Assembly: GCA_963995505.1 (NCBI GenBank)
Contig: OZ023187.1
Coordinates: 255,501-319,500, forward strand
Length of the DNA stretch: 64,000 nt
DNA from: Hypericum androsaemum
Lineage: Eukaryota; Streptophyta; Magnoliopsida; Malpighiales; Hypericaceae
Reading direction: 5' to 3'
Part shown: positions 1 to 12,927 of the stretch, piece after piece
Numbering within the stretch: the first letter of the stretch is position 1
How the letters are laid out: each line of letters starts with the position of its first letter
Program-made: the position numbers and the translations under genes
Notes under the pieces: generated by a model
Database searches by the model: none
What the model saw: the letters and a program-made list of their open reading frames with translations, nothing else
Told to the model about the DNA's origin: nothing

Positions 1-1122
1 TCTTATAAGAAATTGTGGACAAAGATAATGTTATGGTAAATCTCAAGATGGCTAAAAATTTGACCTGTGAAGCTATTAAAATTTCTCAGGTAATATACTG
101 CACTATAAAAAATTATTTGTGCATGATAATTATTTTGATTATTTTGAAGTTACATTATTTATGCATTTTATCTCTTTTAAAGGGCCATATCGATACTATG
201 AGTGCAAGTATACATCACATTGTGTTCACCGTAAGGGGATTTAGTATTGGGGTGGCATGTATATATTGATATTAAAAAAAGTGAGAATATTTGCTAATTA
301 TGCTAAGTTATTCTAAAATATGTGAATAAAATTGACATATTTTTTGCATCCTTTCAACATTTTGCACTCTTTAGTCCTTTGCGCGGAGTTTATTGTCTCA
401 ATACTACAAAAAATAATATAGTGAAAGTGTTTGCAAAATGTGAAGAAACTTCAAATTATGTATGAATGTATTCAAATTTTGTGTAATTCTATGATTTGGT
501 TGTATTAAAATTATGCTATAATATAATATTTATTTGTGACATCGTATTATCGGCATTATATGTAAGAGCTTGTATTATTGATATTATATTTAGGAACGGT
601 TTAATTGTCTGTGTATATCGTTTGTTTGTTTTGATTTTTTAATTTTTTAAAACAAGTTTACCAGAAAAAGGTTGTTAATTACACTCTTTATTGTACCAAC
701 CACCTCATATTGTACCATCCAATAAAATATTTACAGCAAACTAAAGATACAGTACACAACCTCATATATTCCCGTTCTAAGTATTTTTGGACTAAACTAA
801 AATGCTTATTTTAAATGCCATTAAACTACTTAATAAATTACTAGAAAATGGCTCTTGGTGACCGTGGAGCGTAAGCCAAGATATTTACGAAGTTCAGGCC
901 GAAGAATATTGGAGTCATAGCTTGCACCGGGGAATGACACTAAATGGCTGTCCTAAGAGACAGAACAGTCAAATTTGACCGTTTTTTGGCAATACGAAAC
1001 ACAAAATATGTTCGTTTTCTAACCAATATCATATTGATAAAAAAATTTCGAGAACATTAGATTGAGAAAATACTTCCATTGAGCACAATCTTCAAACTCG
1101 ACCCGAGCTTGAAAAAAGAGCC

Positions 1123-1190
1123 ACCATTATCCTCGCTCATAATTTTTGACTTTAAAAAAAAATATCACATGTGCTCGTATGTGGATTCTA
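1123..1190. repeat. First copy of a 66-68-bp direct repeat
   Basis: The segment reads much like 2974-3039: both have CCTCGCTCA, an A/T stretch, then ATATCACATGTG and GATTCTA. By eye about four fifths of positions agree. The copies are 1.85 kb apart and in the same orientation. The second copy sits directly beside the satellite edge. They could be remnants of a duplicated element end; there is no coding content. Confidence 0.55.
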
Positions 1191-1699
1191 GAGCAATACA
1201 ACTAAAAAAGTGTTCTCTTTTGTTTTTTTATTTATAAAAAAGTGTCCTCTTTTGTTGTGGTTGAGAAATGGTTTTCAATTCTCATTCTTGATGGCACGCT
1301 CATTTTTTGAAACTTTACATACTCATTTCAATCAAAATTTTATCCCAGTCAATTTAAATAATTTTTTAGTTAATATAACATATTGCTTAAAAATTATAAA
1401 TTTTATTTAACTAAACAAATATTAAGAGATTTTCTTTTATCTACTATTTCAAATTAGATTAGGATGAGATTACAAGTAGTTCTTATTCTTAAGATTTTTC
1501 CTCTTTAAGCTGTTCCAATATCCTCCTCCTAGCTAAACCATCACATACTCTTTTATTAATATCAAGAGTAATTCTCAAGTCTTGAATCATTCTATCAAGA
1601 CCTAGAAACTAACGACTTTATATAACCAACTACGTCTAATCATAAAATGAAAACTTAGATGAGGTTAACCTAAACTAGAAGTCTAAAGGCCAAAACAAG

Positions 1700-2278
1700 A
1701 GGTCTACAATAAGGAAATAACTAAAACATTGGTCAAAACAGGAGCCCAAAGTTGTACAAATCTGGAATGGGGTAAAAACCAGATTAAATAAGAAGTACGA
1801 GAAAATTGGAGCTCGAAGAACTGGCAGTCGCCACCTGATTTGCGGCCACTAATAATTTTGGTGCGAAAGTTTTTCTCTGCGCACTGGTGGCCGCAATTTG
1901 ATTTTCCATCGCCAGTTGGGCTGCACAGCTTTGGCGTGTCTTCGTATTTTTCATTTTTGACCCTCTTAAGCTTCCAATTTAGCTTTGACTATAAAAGAGA
2001 AAATGTAAATCTCTTTTCAAATTTTCCAACGATATCTTATATAATGCTCGAGCAAAAAGTTATGATTCTCGCAATTTGACCTCTTGAAATTTCTATTTCA
2101 ACATTATCCAATGTGCTTCTCTTCCTATCACAAAACATGACAAATGGTAGAATTTCACTCCATGACTCAAATATAAGAAAACAACATAAGACTCAATAGA
2201 ATAAGATGAAATTGAGCAAAAATATGACTAATTACACACGAAATATAAGACAAAACATCGGCGTTTACACACTCATCA
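1700..2278 (-). mobile_element. Possible relic Athila-like LTR fragment
   Basis: The segment ends in a string close to the outer end of the LTRs of element 3 in this window (TTTACACACTCATCA at about 2264-2278, against TTTTCACACTCATCA at 46736-46750). About 220 bp inside that end is the motif AGCAAAAAGTTATG, a relative of GATGAGAAAGTTAT, which occurs in the LTRs of elements 2 and 3. The similarity in between is weak and the opposite end and target duplication could not be found, so the left boundary is a guess. It would be an old LTR fragment in the same orientation as element 3. Confidence 0.3.
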
Positions 2279-2440
2279 ACGAACAATTATTGACCCTCAC
2301 CAACACACGTACAAGTGCATGTTGAATTGAGTACAAATTCTCACACTTTGGGATTTTCCATCAATCCCGGCCAACAATTGTCATCTAAATTTATGTCTTT
2401 CATTGTCAATGTACGACTTCACATTGTTGCTAATGTAATT

Positions 2441-2640
2441 TAGCTGCACATGTATGTAGCGTTATGGCTGATTGAAACAATGTCCGACCATTCTAGCTGC
2501 ACCATGTATGTAGCGCTAGCTGATTTTGCGATCAACAATTTTTTGGTTGTACATATCTTGGCAGTGCTACTAGCACGGAAGTTCATTCAGTTCTGGGAGT
2601 TTTGTCAAAACGATCAACACCTTTTGGTCGTATAATAGTG
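2441..2640. repeat. Degenerate short tandem and direct repeats
   Basis: AGCTGCACATGTATGTAGCG (2441-2460) is nearly repeated at about 2494-2514, a spacing of about 53 bp. A second pair starting CGATCAACA occurs at 2529-2552 and 2611-2632. These are local duplications in AT-rich DNA with no visible gene. Confidence 0.45.
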
Positions 2641-2953
2641 GAGTATGCACTAATGTCGACCATTGTAATTGGCTAAAGCATTTCATCAATCAAGTGCATG
2701 CGAACTAAAACTAGCATGTTGCCTTAAGTGAGATTATTCTGAAGCATTCCACTAGTTACTAGTAGTGGTCAGAGTTTCCTATCATTGAGTTATGAAGAAG
2801 AAATTTGTGGACCAGAAACACTGACCTCACCTGTGCAAATCTCCATAATATCTCCGACGTCACCACCTTGTACGTCATCACCATCTCACGTACAAGGGCA
2901 ATTATGTTGAATATAGTATTACTTGGTTGGTTTCGCGTCAATTAGGGCTCCAT

Positions 2954-3090
2954 CCAAATTTATGGTTGTTTGTACCATTGTCCTCGCTCATCAATTTTAA
3001 CCTTGAAAAAATATCACATGTGCGCGTACGCAGATTCTATGTCATCGTACAATTGTCCTCGCTCACCTGCCCAAATTTATGGCAGTTTGT
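2954..3090. repeat. Nested direct duplication at the satellite edge
   Basis: CCAAATTTATGG followed by two variable bases and GTTTGT occurs at 2954-2973 and at 3071-3090. ATTGTCCTCGCTCA occurs at 2977-2990 and at 3052-3065. The satellite begins immediately after the second copy (3091). The repeated words CCAAATTT and TTGTC are themselves similar to satellite words, so this edge may record how the array started or a later local rearrangement. Confidence 0.6.
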
Positions 3091-4120
3091 CAAAATTTTT
3101 GCCCCAATCTTCGCCAAATTTTTCGGTTCAATCTTCGCCAAATTCTTCACCTCATTTTTTGCCAAATTTTTTGCCTCAATTTTTGCCAAATTCTTCAGCT
3201 CATTCTGCGCAAAATTCTTTGCCAAATTCTTCGTCCAATTGTTTGCCTCAATCTTCGCCTGATTCCTTGTAAAATTTTTCATCTCATTCTTCCCCAAATT
3301 TTTCTACTCAATCTTTGCCAAATTCTTCGCCTCAATCTTTGCCAAATTCTTCCCCTCATTCTTCGCCATTCTTCGCCAAATTCTTCACCTCATTCTTTGC
3401 CAAATTCTTTGCCTCATTCTTTCCCTCATTCTTCGGTAAATTCTTTGCCTCAATCTTTACCTTAATCTTTGCCAAATTCGTTGCCTTAATCGTCGGCAAA
3501 TTCTTTGCCAAATTATTCGCCTCGATCTTTGCCAAATGTTTTACCGAAATTTTCACCTCATTCTTTGCCAAATGCTTCTCCTCATTCTTCGCCAAATTCT
3601 GTGCCAAATTTTTCGCCACGTTCTTTGTCAAATTCTTCGCTTCATTCTTTGCCAAATTATTTGCCTCATTCTTCGCCTCATTCTTTGCCAAATTCTTCGC
3701 CTCATTCTTCGCCTCATTGTTTGCCAATTTTTTTAATCAATCTTCGCCAAATTCTTCGCCTCATTCTTCGCCAAGTTCTTACCAAATTTTTTGCCTTAAT
3801 CTTTGCCTCAATCAACGCTAAATTCTTTGCCTCATTCTTCGCCAAATTCTTTGCCTCAATCTTTGGCAAATTCTTAGCCCCAATCTTCGCCAAATTCTTC
3901 CCCAAATTCTTCGCCTCAATCTTTGCCAAATTCTTCGCCTTAATCTTTGCCAAATTCTTCCCCAAATTTTTCGCCTCAATCTTTGCCAAATTCTTCACCT
4001 CATTCTTCGCCAAATTCTTCACCAGATTCTTTGCCTCAATCTTTGCTAAATTTTTCGTCTCATTCCTCGCCAAATTCTTCACCAAATTTTTCGCCTCAAT
4101 CTTTGCTAAATTCTTCGCCA

Positions 4121-4187
4121 AATTTAGCAAAGATTGAGGCAAAGAATCTGGTGAAGAATTTGGCGAAGAATGAGGTGAAGAATTTGG
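4121..4187 (-). repeat. Inverted 67-bp satellite segment
   Basis: Within an otherwise plus-oriented array these 67 bases are the exact reverse complement of 3986-4052, with a 68-bp spacer (4053-4120). The match includes the unusual variants in that stretch (CCAGATTC and TTTGCTAAATT), so it is a copy of that specific neighbour. It can form a 67-bp-stem hairpin. A local fold-back or template-switch event is the simplest explanation. Confidence 0.95.
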
Positions 4188-6411
4188 TTGCCTCATTCTT
4201 CCCCAAATTCTTCGCTTCATTCTTCCCCAAATTCATAGCCTCAATCTTTGCCAAATTCTTCGCCTTAATCTTTGCCAAATTCTTCTCCTCTGTCTTCGCC
4301 AAATTCTTCGCCTAAATTTTTTCCAAATTCTTAGCCAAATTCTTCACCTTATTCTTCACCAAATTGTTTGCCAAATTCTTCGCCCAACTGTTTGCCTCGA
4401 TCTTCGCCTAATTTCTTGCCAAATTCTTCACCTCATTCTTTGCCAAATTCTTCGCCTCATTCTTCGCGTAATTCTTCACCAAATTCTTTGCCAATCTTCC
4501 CCAAATTCTTTGCCTCATTCTTCGCCAAATTCTTTGTCTCATTCTTCGCCAAATTCTACGCCTCAATCTTTGCCTTAATCTTTGCCAAATTCTTTGCTTC
4601 AATCTTTGGCAAATTCTTTGCCAAATTGTTAGCCTCAATCTTTATCAAATTCTTTACCAAATTCTTCACCTCATTCTTTGCCAAATGCTTTGCCTCATTC
4701 TTCGCCAAATTTTTTGCCTCATTCTTTGCCAAATTCTTTACCTCGTTCTTCGCCAAATTCTTCGTCTCAATATTTGCCAAATTCTTTGCCTTCATCTTTG
4801 CCAAATTCTTTGCCTCAATCTTTGCCAAATTCTTAGCCAAATTCTTCACCTCATGCTTCGCCAAATTCTTCACCTCAATCTTCGCCAAATTCTTTGCCTC
4901 AATCTTCACAAAATTCCTTGCCTCAATCTTCGTCAAATTTTTTGCCAAATTCTTCACCTCATTCTTCGCCAAATTCTTCGCATCAATCTTTGCTAAATTC
5001 TTAGCCTCATTCTTCACCAAATTCTTTGTCTCATTCTTCTTCAAGTTCTCTTGCCAAATTCTTCGTCTCAATCTTCGCCAAATTCTTTGCCTTAATCTTT
5101 GCCAAATTCTTTGCCTCAATCTTCGCCACATTCTTCTTCAAATTGTTCATTATTTGCTTCATTCTTTGCCAAATTCTTCACCTCATTCTATGCCAAATTC
5201 ATCGCCTCAAACTTTGCCAAATTTTTCACCTCATTCTTCGCCAAATTCTTAGCCTCAATCTTTGCCAAATTCTTCGCCTCAATCTTTGCCAAATTCTTCA
5301 CCTTATTCTTTGCCTCATTCTTCAGCAAATTCTTCGCCTCATTCATTGCCAAATTATTTGCCTCATTCTTCGCCAAATTCTTCGCCTCAATCTTCGCCAA
5401 ATTATTCGTCTCATTCTTCGCTAAATTAGTTGCCTCATTCTTTGGTATATTCTTTGCCTCATTCTTCACCAAATTCTTTGCCTCATTCTTCGCAAAATTA
5501 TTTGCCTCATTCTTCACCAAATTGTTCACCTCAATCTTTGCCAAATACTTGGCCTCATTCTTTGCCAAATTCTTCGCCTCAACCTTTGCCAAATACTTCG
5601 CCTTAATCTTCACAAAATTCTTCTTCTCATTCTTCGCCATATTCTTCGCCTCAAATTTTGCCAAATTCTTCGCCTCAATCTTTGCCAAATTCTTTGCAAA
5701 ATTCTTTGTCAAATTCATTGCCTCAATCTTCGCCAAATTCTTCGCCTCATTCTTTGCGAAATTCTTCGCCTCAATCTTTGCAAAATTTTTTGCCTCGACA
5801 TTCGCCAAATTCTTCACCTGAATCTTTGCCAAATTCTACACCTCATTCTTTGCCAAATTCTTTGCCTCATTCTTCAGCAAATTCTTCGACTCATTCTTTG
5901 CCAAATTCTTTTCCTCATTCTTTGCCTCAATCTTCACCAAATTCTTCGCCTCTTTCTTTGTCTCATTCTTGGTCAAATTCTTTGCCTCATTCTTTACTAA
6001 ATTATTCGCAGCAAATTCTTCACCTCATTCTTTGCCTCAATCTTCACCAAATTCTTCGTCTCTTTCTTTGCAAAATTCTTTACCTCATTCTTTGCCAAAT
6101 TCTTCGCCGTAATCTTTGCCAAATACTTCTCCTCATTCTTTGCCTCAATTTTTACCAAATTCTTCACCTCATTCTACGCCAAAATCTTGACCTCAATCTT
6201 TGCGAAATTCTTCGCCAAATTCTTCACCTCATTCTTCGCCAAATTTTTTGCCTCATTCTTTGCATCAATCTTCGCCAAATTCTTCGACTCATTCTTCACC
6301 AAATTCTTTGCCAAATTCTTGGCCTCATTCTTTTCCAAATTGTTCATTATTCGCCAAATTCTTTGCCTCATTCTTTGCCAAATTCTAGGCCTCTTTCTTT
6401 GCCAAATTCTT

Positions 6412-6958
6412 CGCCTCATTCTTCACCTCTTTCTTTGCCAAATTCTTTGCCTCATTCTTCACCAAATTCTTGGCCTCTTTCTTTGCCAAATTCTTCGCCT
6501 CATTCTTCACCAAATTCTTCGCCTCATTCTTTGCCAAATTCTTTGCCAAATTCTTCGCCTCATTCTTCACCTCTTTCTTTGCCAAATTCTTTGCCTCATT
6601 CTTCACCAAATTCTTGGCCTCTTTCTTTGCCAAATTCTTCGCCTCATTCTTCACCAAATTCTTCACCTCTTTCTTTGCCAAATTCTTTGCCTCATTCTTC
6701 ACCAAATTCTTGGCCTCTTTCTTTGCCAAATTCTTCGCCTCATTCTTCACCAAATTCTTCGCCTCATTCTTTGCCAAATTCTTGGCCTCTTTCTTTGCCA
6801 AATTCTTGGCCTCTTTCTTTGCCAAATTCTTTGACTCATTCTTCACCAAATTCTTGGCCTCTTTCTTTGCCAAATTCTTGGCCTCTTTCTTTGCCAAATT
6901 CTTTGACTCATTCTTCACCAAATTCTTTGCCTCATTCTTTGCCAAATTCTTTGTCTAA
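6412..6958 (+). repeat. Locally homogenised higher-order satellite repeats
   Basis: Here 24-bp units are grouped into larger units containing GGCCTCTTTCTTTGCC and CACCTCTTTCTTTGCC, variants rare elsewhere. The string beginning CGCCTCATTCTTCACC at 6412 recurs at 6556, a period of 144 bp (six 24-bp units). Shorter recombined copies follow to about 6958. Low divergence between copies suggests recent local amplification by unequal exchange. Confidence 0.75.
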
Positions 6959-9900
6959 TTCTTGGCCTCATTCTTCGCCAAATTGTTCATTATTCGCCAA
7001 ATTCTTTGCCTCATTCTTTACAAAGATCTTCGCCTTAATCTTCCTTAAATTCTTCTCCTCATTCTTCGCCATATTCTTTGCCTCAATTTTTGCCAAATTG
7101 TTCACCTCATTCTTTGCCTCATTCTTTGCATCAATCTTCGCCAAATTCTTCGCCTCATTCTTCACCAAAATTTTTGGCCCATTCTTTGCCAAATTCTTCA
7201 CCAAATTGTTTATTATTCTCCAAATTCTTTGTCTCATTTTTTGCCAAATTCTTTGCCTCATTCTTTGCCAAATTCTTTGCCAAATTATTCATTGTTCTTT
7301 AAATTCTTTGCCTCATTCTTCGACAAATTCTTTGCCAAATTATTCATTATTTGCCAAATTCTTTTCTCATTCTATGCCAAATTCTTCGCCTCACTCTTCG
7401 CCTCAATCATCACCAAATTCTTCAACTTGTTCTTTGCCAAATTCTTCACCAAATTATTTTCCTCATTCTTTGCCAAATTTTTCGTCTCAATCTTTGCCAA
7501 ATTTTTTGCCTTCTTTGCCAAAATTTTTGCTTTAATCTTTGCCAAATTCTTAGCATCAATCTTTGCAAAATTCTTTGCTTTAATCTTCGCCGAATTCTTC
7601 TCCTCATTCTTTGCCAAATTCATTGTCTCAGTCTTTGCCAAATTCTTAGCCAAATTCTTCACCTGATTCTTCACCAAATTCTTCGCCTCAATCTTCGCCA
7701 AATTCTTTGCCTTAATCTTCACAAAATTCTTTGCCTCAATCTTCGTCAAATTTCTTGCCAAATTCTTCGCCTCATTCTTTGCATCAATCATCGCCAAATT
7801 CTTCGACTCATTCTTCACCAAATTCTTTGCCTCATTCTTTGCCAAGTTCTTGCCAAATTCTTTGCCACAATCTTTGCCAAATTCTTTGCCTTAATCTTCG
7901 CCAAATTCTTTGCCTCAATCTTCGCAAAATTCTTCACCTCATTCTTTGCCAAATTCTTCGCCTCATTATTTGCCAAATTCTTTGCCTCATTCTTCTACAA
8001 ATTTTCGTTATTTGCTTAATTCTTCGCCAAATTCTTCGCCTCATTCTTCGCCTCATTCTTCGCAAAATTCATCGCCTCAATATTCCACAAATTTTTTGAC
8101 TCAATCTTTGCCAAATTCTTGGCCTCATTCTTTGCCAAATTCTTCGCCTCAACCTTTGCCAAATTCTTCGTCTTAATCTTTGCCAAATACTTCTCCTCAT
8201 TCTTCGCCATATTCTTCGCCTCAATTTTTACCAAATTCTTCACGTCATTCTACGCCAAATTCTTCACCTCAATCTTCGCCAAATTCTTTGCAAAATTCTT
8301 TGCCAAATTGTTCATCTCATTCTTCGCCAAATTCTTTGCATCAATCTTCGCCAAATTCTTTGACTCATTCTTCACCAAATTCTTTGCCTCATTCTTCGCC
8401 TAATTCTTGGCCTCGTTCTTCGCCAAATTGTTCATTATTCGCCAAATTCTTTGCCTCATTCTTTGCCAAATTCTAGGCCTCTTTCCTTGCCAAATTCTTG
8501 GCCTCAACCTTTGCAAAATTCTTCTCCTTAATCTTCGCCAAATTCTTCTCCTCATTCTTCGCCATATTCTTCGCCTGAATTTTTGCCGAATTCTTTGCCT
8601 CAATCTTCGCCAAATTTTTTCCCAATTGTTCACCTCATTCTTTGACCTCATTCTTTGCATCAATCTTCGCCAAATTCTTCGCCTCATTCCTCACCAAATT
8701 TTTTGCCCCATTCTTCGCAAAATTCTTCACCTCAATCTTTGCCAAATTCTTTGCCTCATTATTCGCCAAATTCTTTGCCTCAATCTTCTACAAATTGTTC
8801 GTTATTTGCTTCATTCTTCGCCAAATTCTTCACCTCATTCTATGGCAAATTCTTCGTCTCAATCTTCGCTAAATTCTTCGCCTCATTCTTCGCCTCAATC
8901 TTTGCCAAATTCTTAGCCTCAATCTTTCCAAATTCTTCACCTCAATCATCGCCAAAGACTTCGCTTTAATCTTCGCCAAATTCTTCACCTTCATCCTTGA
9001 CAAATTCTTCACCTCATTCTTTGCAAAACTCTTTACCTCTTTCTTCAGCAAATTCTTCACCTCATTCTTCGCCTCAATCTTCACCAAATTCTTCGCCTCA
9101 TTCTTCACCAAATTCTTTGCCTCATTCTTCACCAAATTTTTCGCATAATTCTTCGCCAAATTCTTTGCCTCATTTTTTGCCAAATTCTTCACCTCAATCT
9201 TTACCAAATTCATCGCCTCATTCTTCAACTCATTCTTCGCCAAATTCTTCACCTCATTCTTTACCAAATTCTTCACCTCAATCTTTTCCAAATTCTTGGT
9301 CTCCTTCTTTGCCAAATTCTTCGCCTCAACCTTTGCCAAATTCTTCTCCTAATTGTTCGCCATATTCTTTGCCTCAATTTTTGCCAAATTCTTCACCTCA
9401 TTCTTTGCCAAATTCTTCGCCTCAATCTTTGCCAAATTCTTTTCCTCATTCTTTGCATCAATCTTTCGCAAATTCTTCGCCTCATTCTTCACCAAATTCT
9501 TTGCCCCATTCTTTGCATCAATCTTTCGCAAATTCTTCACCTCATTCTATGCCGAATTCTTTGCCTCATTCTTCGCCTCAATCTTCGCCTCATTCTTCGC
9601 CTCAATCTTGGCCAAATTCTTTGCCTCATTGTTCACCTCATTCTTTTCCAAATTCTTCGCCTTAATCTTTCCTAAATTCTTTGCTTTAATCTTTGGCAAA
9701 TTCTTAGCCTCAATCTTCACCAAATTTATTGCCTTAATCTTTGCCAAATTATTCGCCTTAATCTTCACCCCATTCTTTGCCAAATTCTTCGCCTCATTCT
9801 TAGCCCAATTCTTCGCCAAATTCTTCACCTCATTCTTCCCCAAATTTTTCGCCTCATTCTTTGCCAAATTCTTTTGCTCATTCTTCGCCAAATTCTTCGC

Positions 9901-10418
9901 CTCTTTCTTCGCCAAATTCTTCACTATAATCTTTGCCAAATTCTTAGCCTCAATCTTTGCCTTAATTTTTGCCAAATTCTTCGCCTCAATTTTTTTCCAA
10001 ATTCTTCACCTCATTCTTCGTCAAATTCTTGGCCCAATTGTTCGCCTGAATCTTTGCCTGATTCCTTGCCAAATTGTTTGCCTAATTCTTCACCTTATTT
10101 TTCGCCAAATTTTTTGCCTCATTCTTCACCAAATTCTTTGCCTCAATCTTTGCCAAATTCTTTGCCTCATTCTTTGCCAAATTTTTCTCCAAAATCTTTG
10201 CCAAATTCATCGCCTCATTCTTCGCCAAATTCTTTGCCTCATTCTTCGCCAAATTCTTCGCCTCAATCTTCAACTCAATCTTTGCCAAATTCTTAGCCGC
10301 AATCTTCACCTCTTTTTTTGCCAAATTCTTCGCTAATTCTTCACCTTATTCTTTACCAAATTCATTGCCTCATTCTTTGCCTTAATCGTTGCCAAATTCT
10401 TCGTCTTAATCTTCGCCA

Positions 10419-10423
10419 AATAC
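10419..10423. repeat. Target site duplication of element 1, left copy (AATAC)
   Basis: AATAC precedes the LTR at 10424 and is repeated after the other LTR at 20144-20148. Removing the element and one copy rejoins the satellite in register (CGCCAAATAC then TTTGCC). Confidence 0.95.
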
Positions 10424-12827
10424 TATCACGACCCGCTCTCAGGTCGGTGACTGGCGCTAGACTCCACGACAAACATCTGCAAATGTGCAATCTAGCAAGC
10501 CTCACACAAATTCATCCATACTCACATCAAACAAACCTGAGAAAGATATAACACTTGCAAAGATGGTACACAACCATCAACGAAAATCTGAACAATCCAT
10601 CTCCAAATGACAAATCCAAAATCGGACATAAACCAGGATCTAACCACTACGGAGCATCTATACAGATGTACAATGAAGCACAAGTCTGGAGACCTCAAAG
10701 TGTAGCCCTCGAACGAATAAGATGGGCTCGAAATACCGACTCCAGAATCAACGCTACTATGGCACCTCGGAACCTGAGATAGATTAGTAGGGGGTAAGTG
10801 TTTGGGAACACTTAGTAAGAAGATAGAACATAACGTATTAGTTATGTCTGAGATATACGTGCCACAGAACTCAACCATGTTCGACGTAACTGAACTTGAA
10901 ATGCATGATGACCATATGATGCACAAATTACCAAAAACATAAATATAAACACACAGACACATAGAGCCATGAACAGGTTTTGAAAAGCCCCTTCCTCTGA
11001 CTGCTAAGGGATATCCAAATGGCCAAACGAATCTCCGTCCACACAAACACAAGCTAGCTTACATACGTAAACTAGTGATATCCCCAAACTATGAGCTCAA
11101 AGACTAACATCTCCGGTTAATACGAGAAAACCTGTTCATCTCTCTCATAAAACACATATCTTAACAAACATATGACCCAACGGTCCAGAATCATATCCCT
11201 CACACATATGCCAAATGTACCAAATCAGCCTGTGCTAGCAATCTAGCCAGCCATTCACAAATCTCACATTCATCACAAACCGATCACAATATACCAAACG
11301 TATCACATATGCACAATCTCATCTCATAACCAACAACATATGCATGAGACACACATCAATCAAGATCTAAAACATGCATATAACAAACAAAACCAACATA
11401 TCATGGTCTATCCGCTTACACAACGAAGATCCACCGATCACACTGATTTCTGAATCCAATGCCTTTCACTCAAAGCTTTCGAAATGATTCTCCTTTACCC
11501 CCACACCTTGCGGATGTTCTGTTCACAATCCCAAATCACAATAACGAGGTTAACCTCTGAATTCCTAAACCGAATCGCTGCCAACACTTCAGAACAACGG
11601 ATAACGACATAATCACAACACATCCTCTAAACAAGCATCAAACATGTCCAAATATCTCAATCTCTTTCAATCCTTACTTTTTTGACAAATATACCACATA
11701 TGTATAATCTGTTTAGAGCCTACTCATGGTCATAAATGTCATCCAACAATCTGTTTTGGCAATCACAACATAAACCAAACACAAGAGAAGCTCAACCACT
11801 TCATCTTCAACAATTACCACATATAACTCAATCTCAGATCATAACCACTTCAAATAACACTTTACATGACTTCCCCTGTATGTCCTTGATATCTCAGAAT
11901 CCACATATTCCTTGAAATTTCCAAACAAACCACTTACCAAGTCTCTATTCTTGACCCCCTTCAATCTGAACATAGCAGACAAGTCCGAACTTCAACCAAG
12001 TCTTGAACAAGATTTCTTCATCCAAACAAGGCATATGATATACGGTTAGAAATCTTATAGAGTCCTCTGTAAGCTGTCAAAATTTCATGTCCCAATTCGA
12101 AGCCTAAGTATGCTTATCGATCACGTTTTTCTCAACAACCTCAGCTGTGTGCTTCTTCAACGACAGTCTGATTCAAAATGAATTTCCCGTCGATTCCTGA
12201 TCCAAATTCCACATATGATATACCAAAAAAAGGTATTGAAGTCCTCTACAACTCTCTTCAAAGGTTAAAAGTCTAAATCTGAACGTAAGTAGGCTTACCG
12301 CTTGATTCTTTATTGAGCAGCTTGTTTCTTCCTCTTTCAGCCTTCTCAGCCTTCTCTCTTCTTTCTCTTAAATTTTCATTTTATGACCAAGGAGATAAGT
12401 GTTCTGCCTCTTCAGAAAAGCCTCTGAGATATATGAAGAGGTGGGTGAGGTCCAATAGCAATCAACTCACCTCTTCCTTTAATTCTAAGAAGCAAACAAA
12501 GAAACTGGGGTCCAATCAGATTCATTCACAAGCAAGCAGCTCAAGAATGGCGGTATTTTTGTTCCTTAACATCTCTAGTTTTTGAATCAAGTGGAATCAC
12601 ACCATTTGAAGCCATATTGAAGAAGTTATGATTTTTTTTACTAACCAAAGGTCTGTCCGTCCGAATTCATCAAACAACTTCTCAAGCAAATATTTTCTCT
12701 AAGACTTGTAATGGTTGAAATGGAACTCCAATGACACCAATTCACATCTTGAACACTTAAAATCACATATCTCATGTAACCATCTCGATGCGATGCATTC
12801 CGACCAACCATTTTTCCGAATGTCACA
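10424..12827 (-). repeat. Element 1 3' LTR (2404 bp)
   Basis: On the plus strand it starts TATCACGACCCGC and ends GAATGTCACA. The partner LTR starts TGTCACGACCCGC, so the terminal TG has become TA in this copy. It carries the palindrome AAGTGTTTGGGAACACTT (10796-10813) that recurs in the other Tekay-like LTRs here. Short open frames inside (for example 10555-10782) are shared with the partner LTR only because the LTRs are copies. Confidence 0.95.
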
Positions 12828-12863
12828 ATTCTCCCCCCTTATAAAAATTCGGTCCCCGAATTT
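12828..12863 (-). promoter_or_regulatory. Element 1 polypurine tract and pre-PPT hairpin
   Basis: Read on the minus strand, an inverted repeat (AAATTCGGGGACCGAATTT, 12845-12863) is followed by TTTTATAAGG and a G/A run that abuts the 3' LTR. The purine run (about 12828-12840) is the plus-strand DNA primer site of reverse transcription. The hairpin in front of it is also present in elements 2 and 4. Confidence 0.85.
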
Positions 12864-12927
12864 AATTGTAACTATGTTATCAAACGAAGAACTTACTTGG
12901 TTATTCAAACAGGTGCAGAAATCTTCC

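Larger units (their letters stand above)
1..3090. other. AT-rich non-satellite flank, no gene recognised
   Basis: This stretch lies left of the satellite array. The open frames in it are short (under about 85 codons), lack recognisable domains and look like chance frames in AT-rich DNA. It holds short direct repeats (around 1123, 2441-2640 and 2954-3090) and, at about 1700-2278, sequence resembling the U3 end of an old Athila-type LTR. I see no intact element and no RNA gene. It is probably decayed transposon-rich intergenic DNA. Confidence 0.6.
3091..10423 (+). repeat. Satellite block A: 12/24-bp tandem repeat
   Basis: This is a dense tandem array of two 12-bp half units, GCCAAATTCTTC and GCCTCATTCTTC, giving a 24-bp unit. 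Common half-unit variants are GCCTCAATCTTT and GCCTTAATCTTT. The half-unit junction TTCGCC very often appears as TTTGCC or TTCACC. Orientation is constant except for one 67-bp inverted segment (4121-4187). The plus strand is rich in C and T and poor in G. Because the period is divisible by three and the unit has no stop on either strand in most frames, long meaningless open frames run through it. The last five bases (AATAC, 10419-10423) are the target duplication of element 1. The same array resumes at 20149. Confidence 0.97.

Noticed and set aside
15..2941. Small frames of 60-84 codons in the left flank
   Set aside because: They are short, low-complexity translations of AT-rich DNA, without homology or gene structure that I can see.
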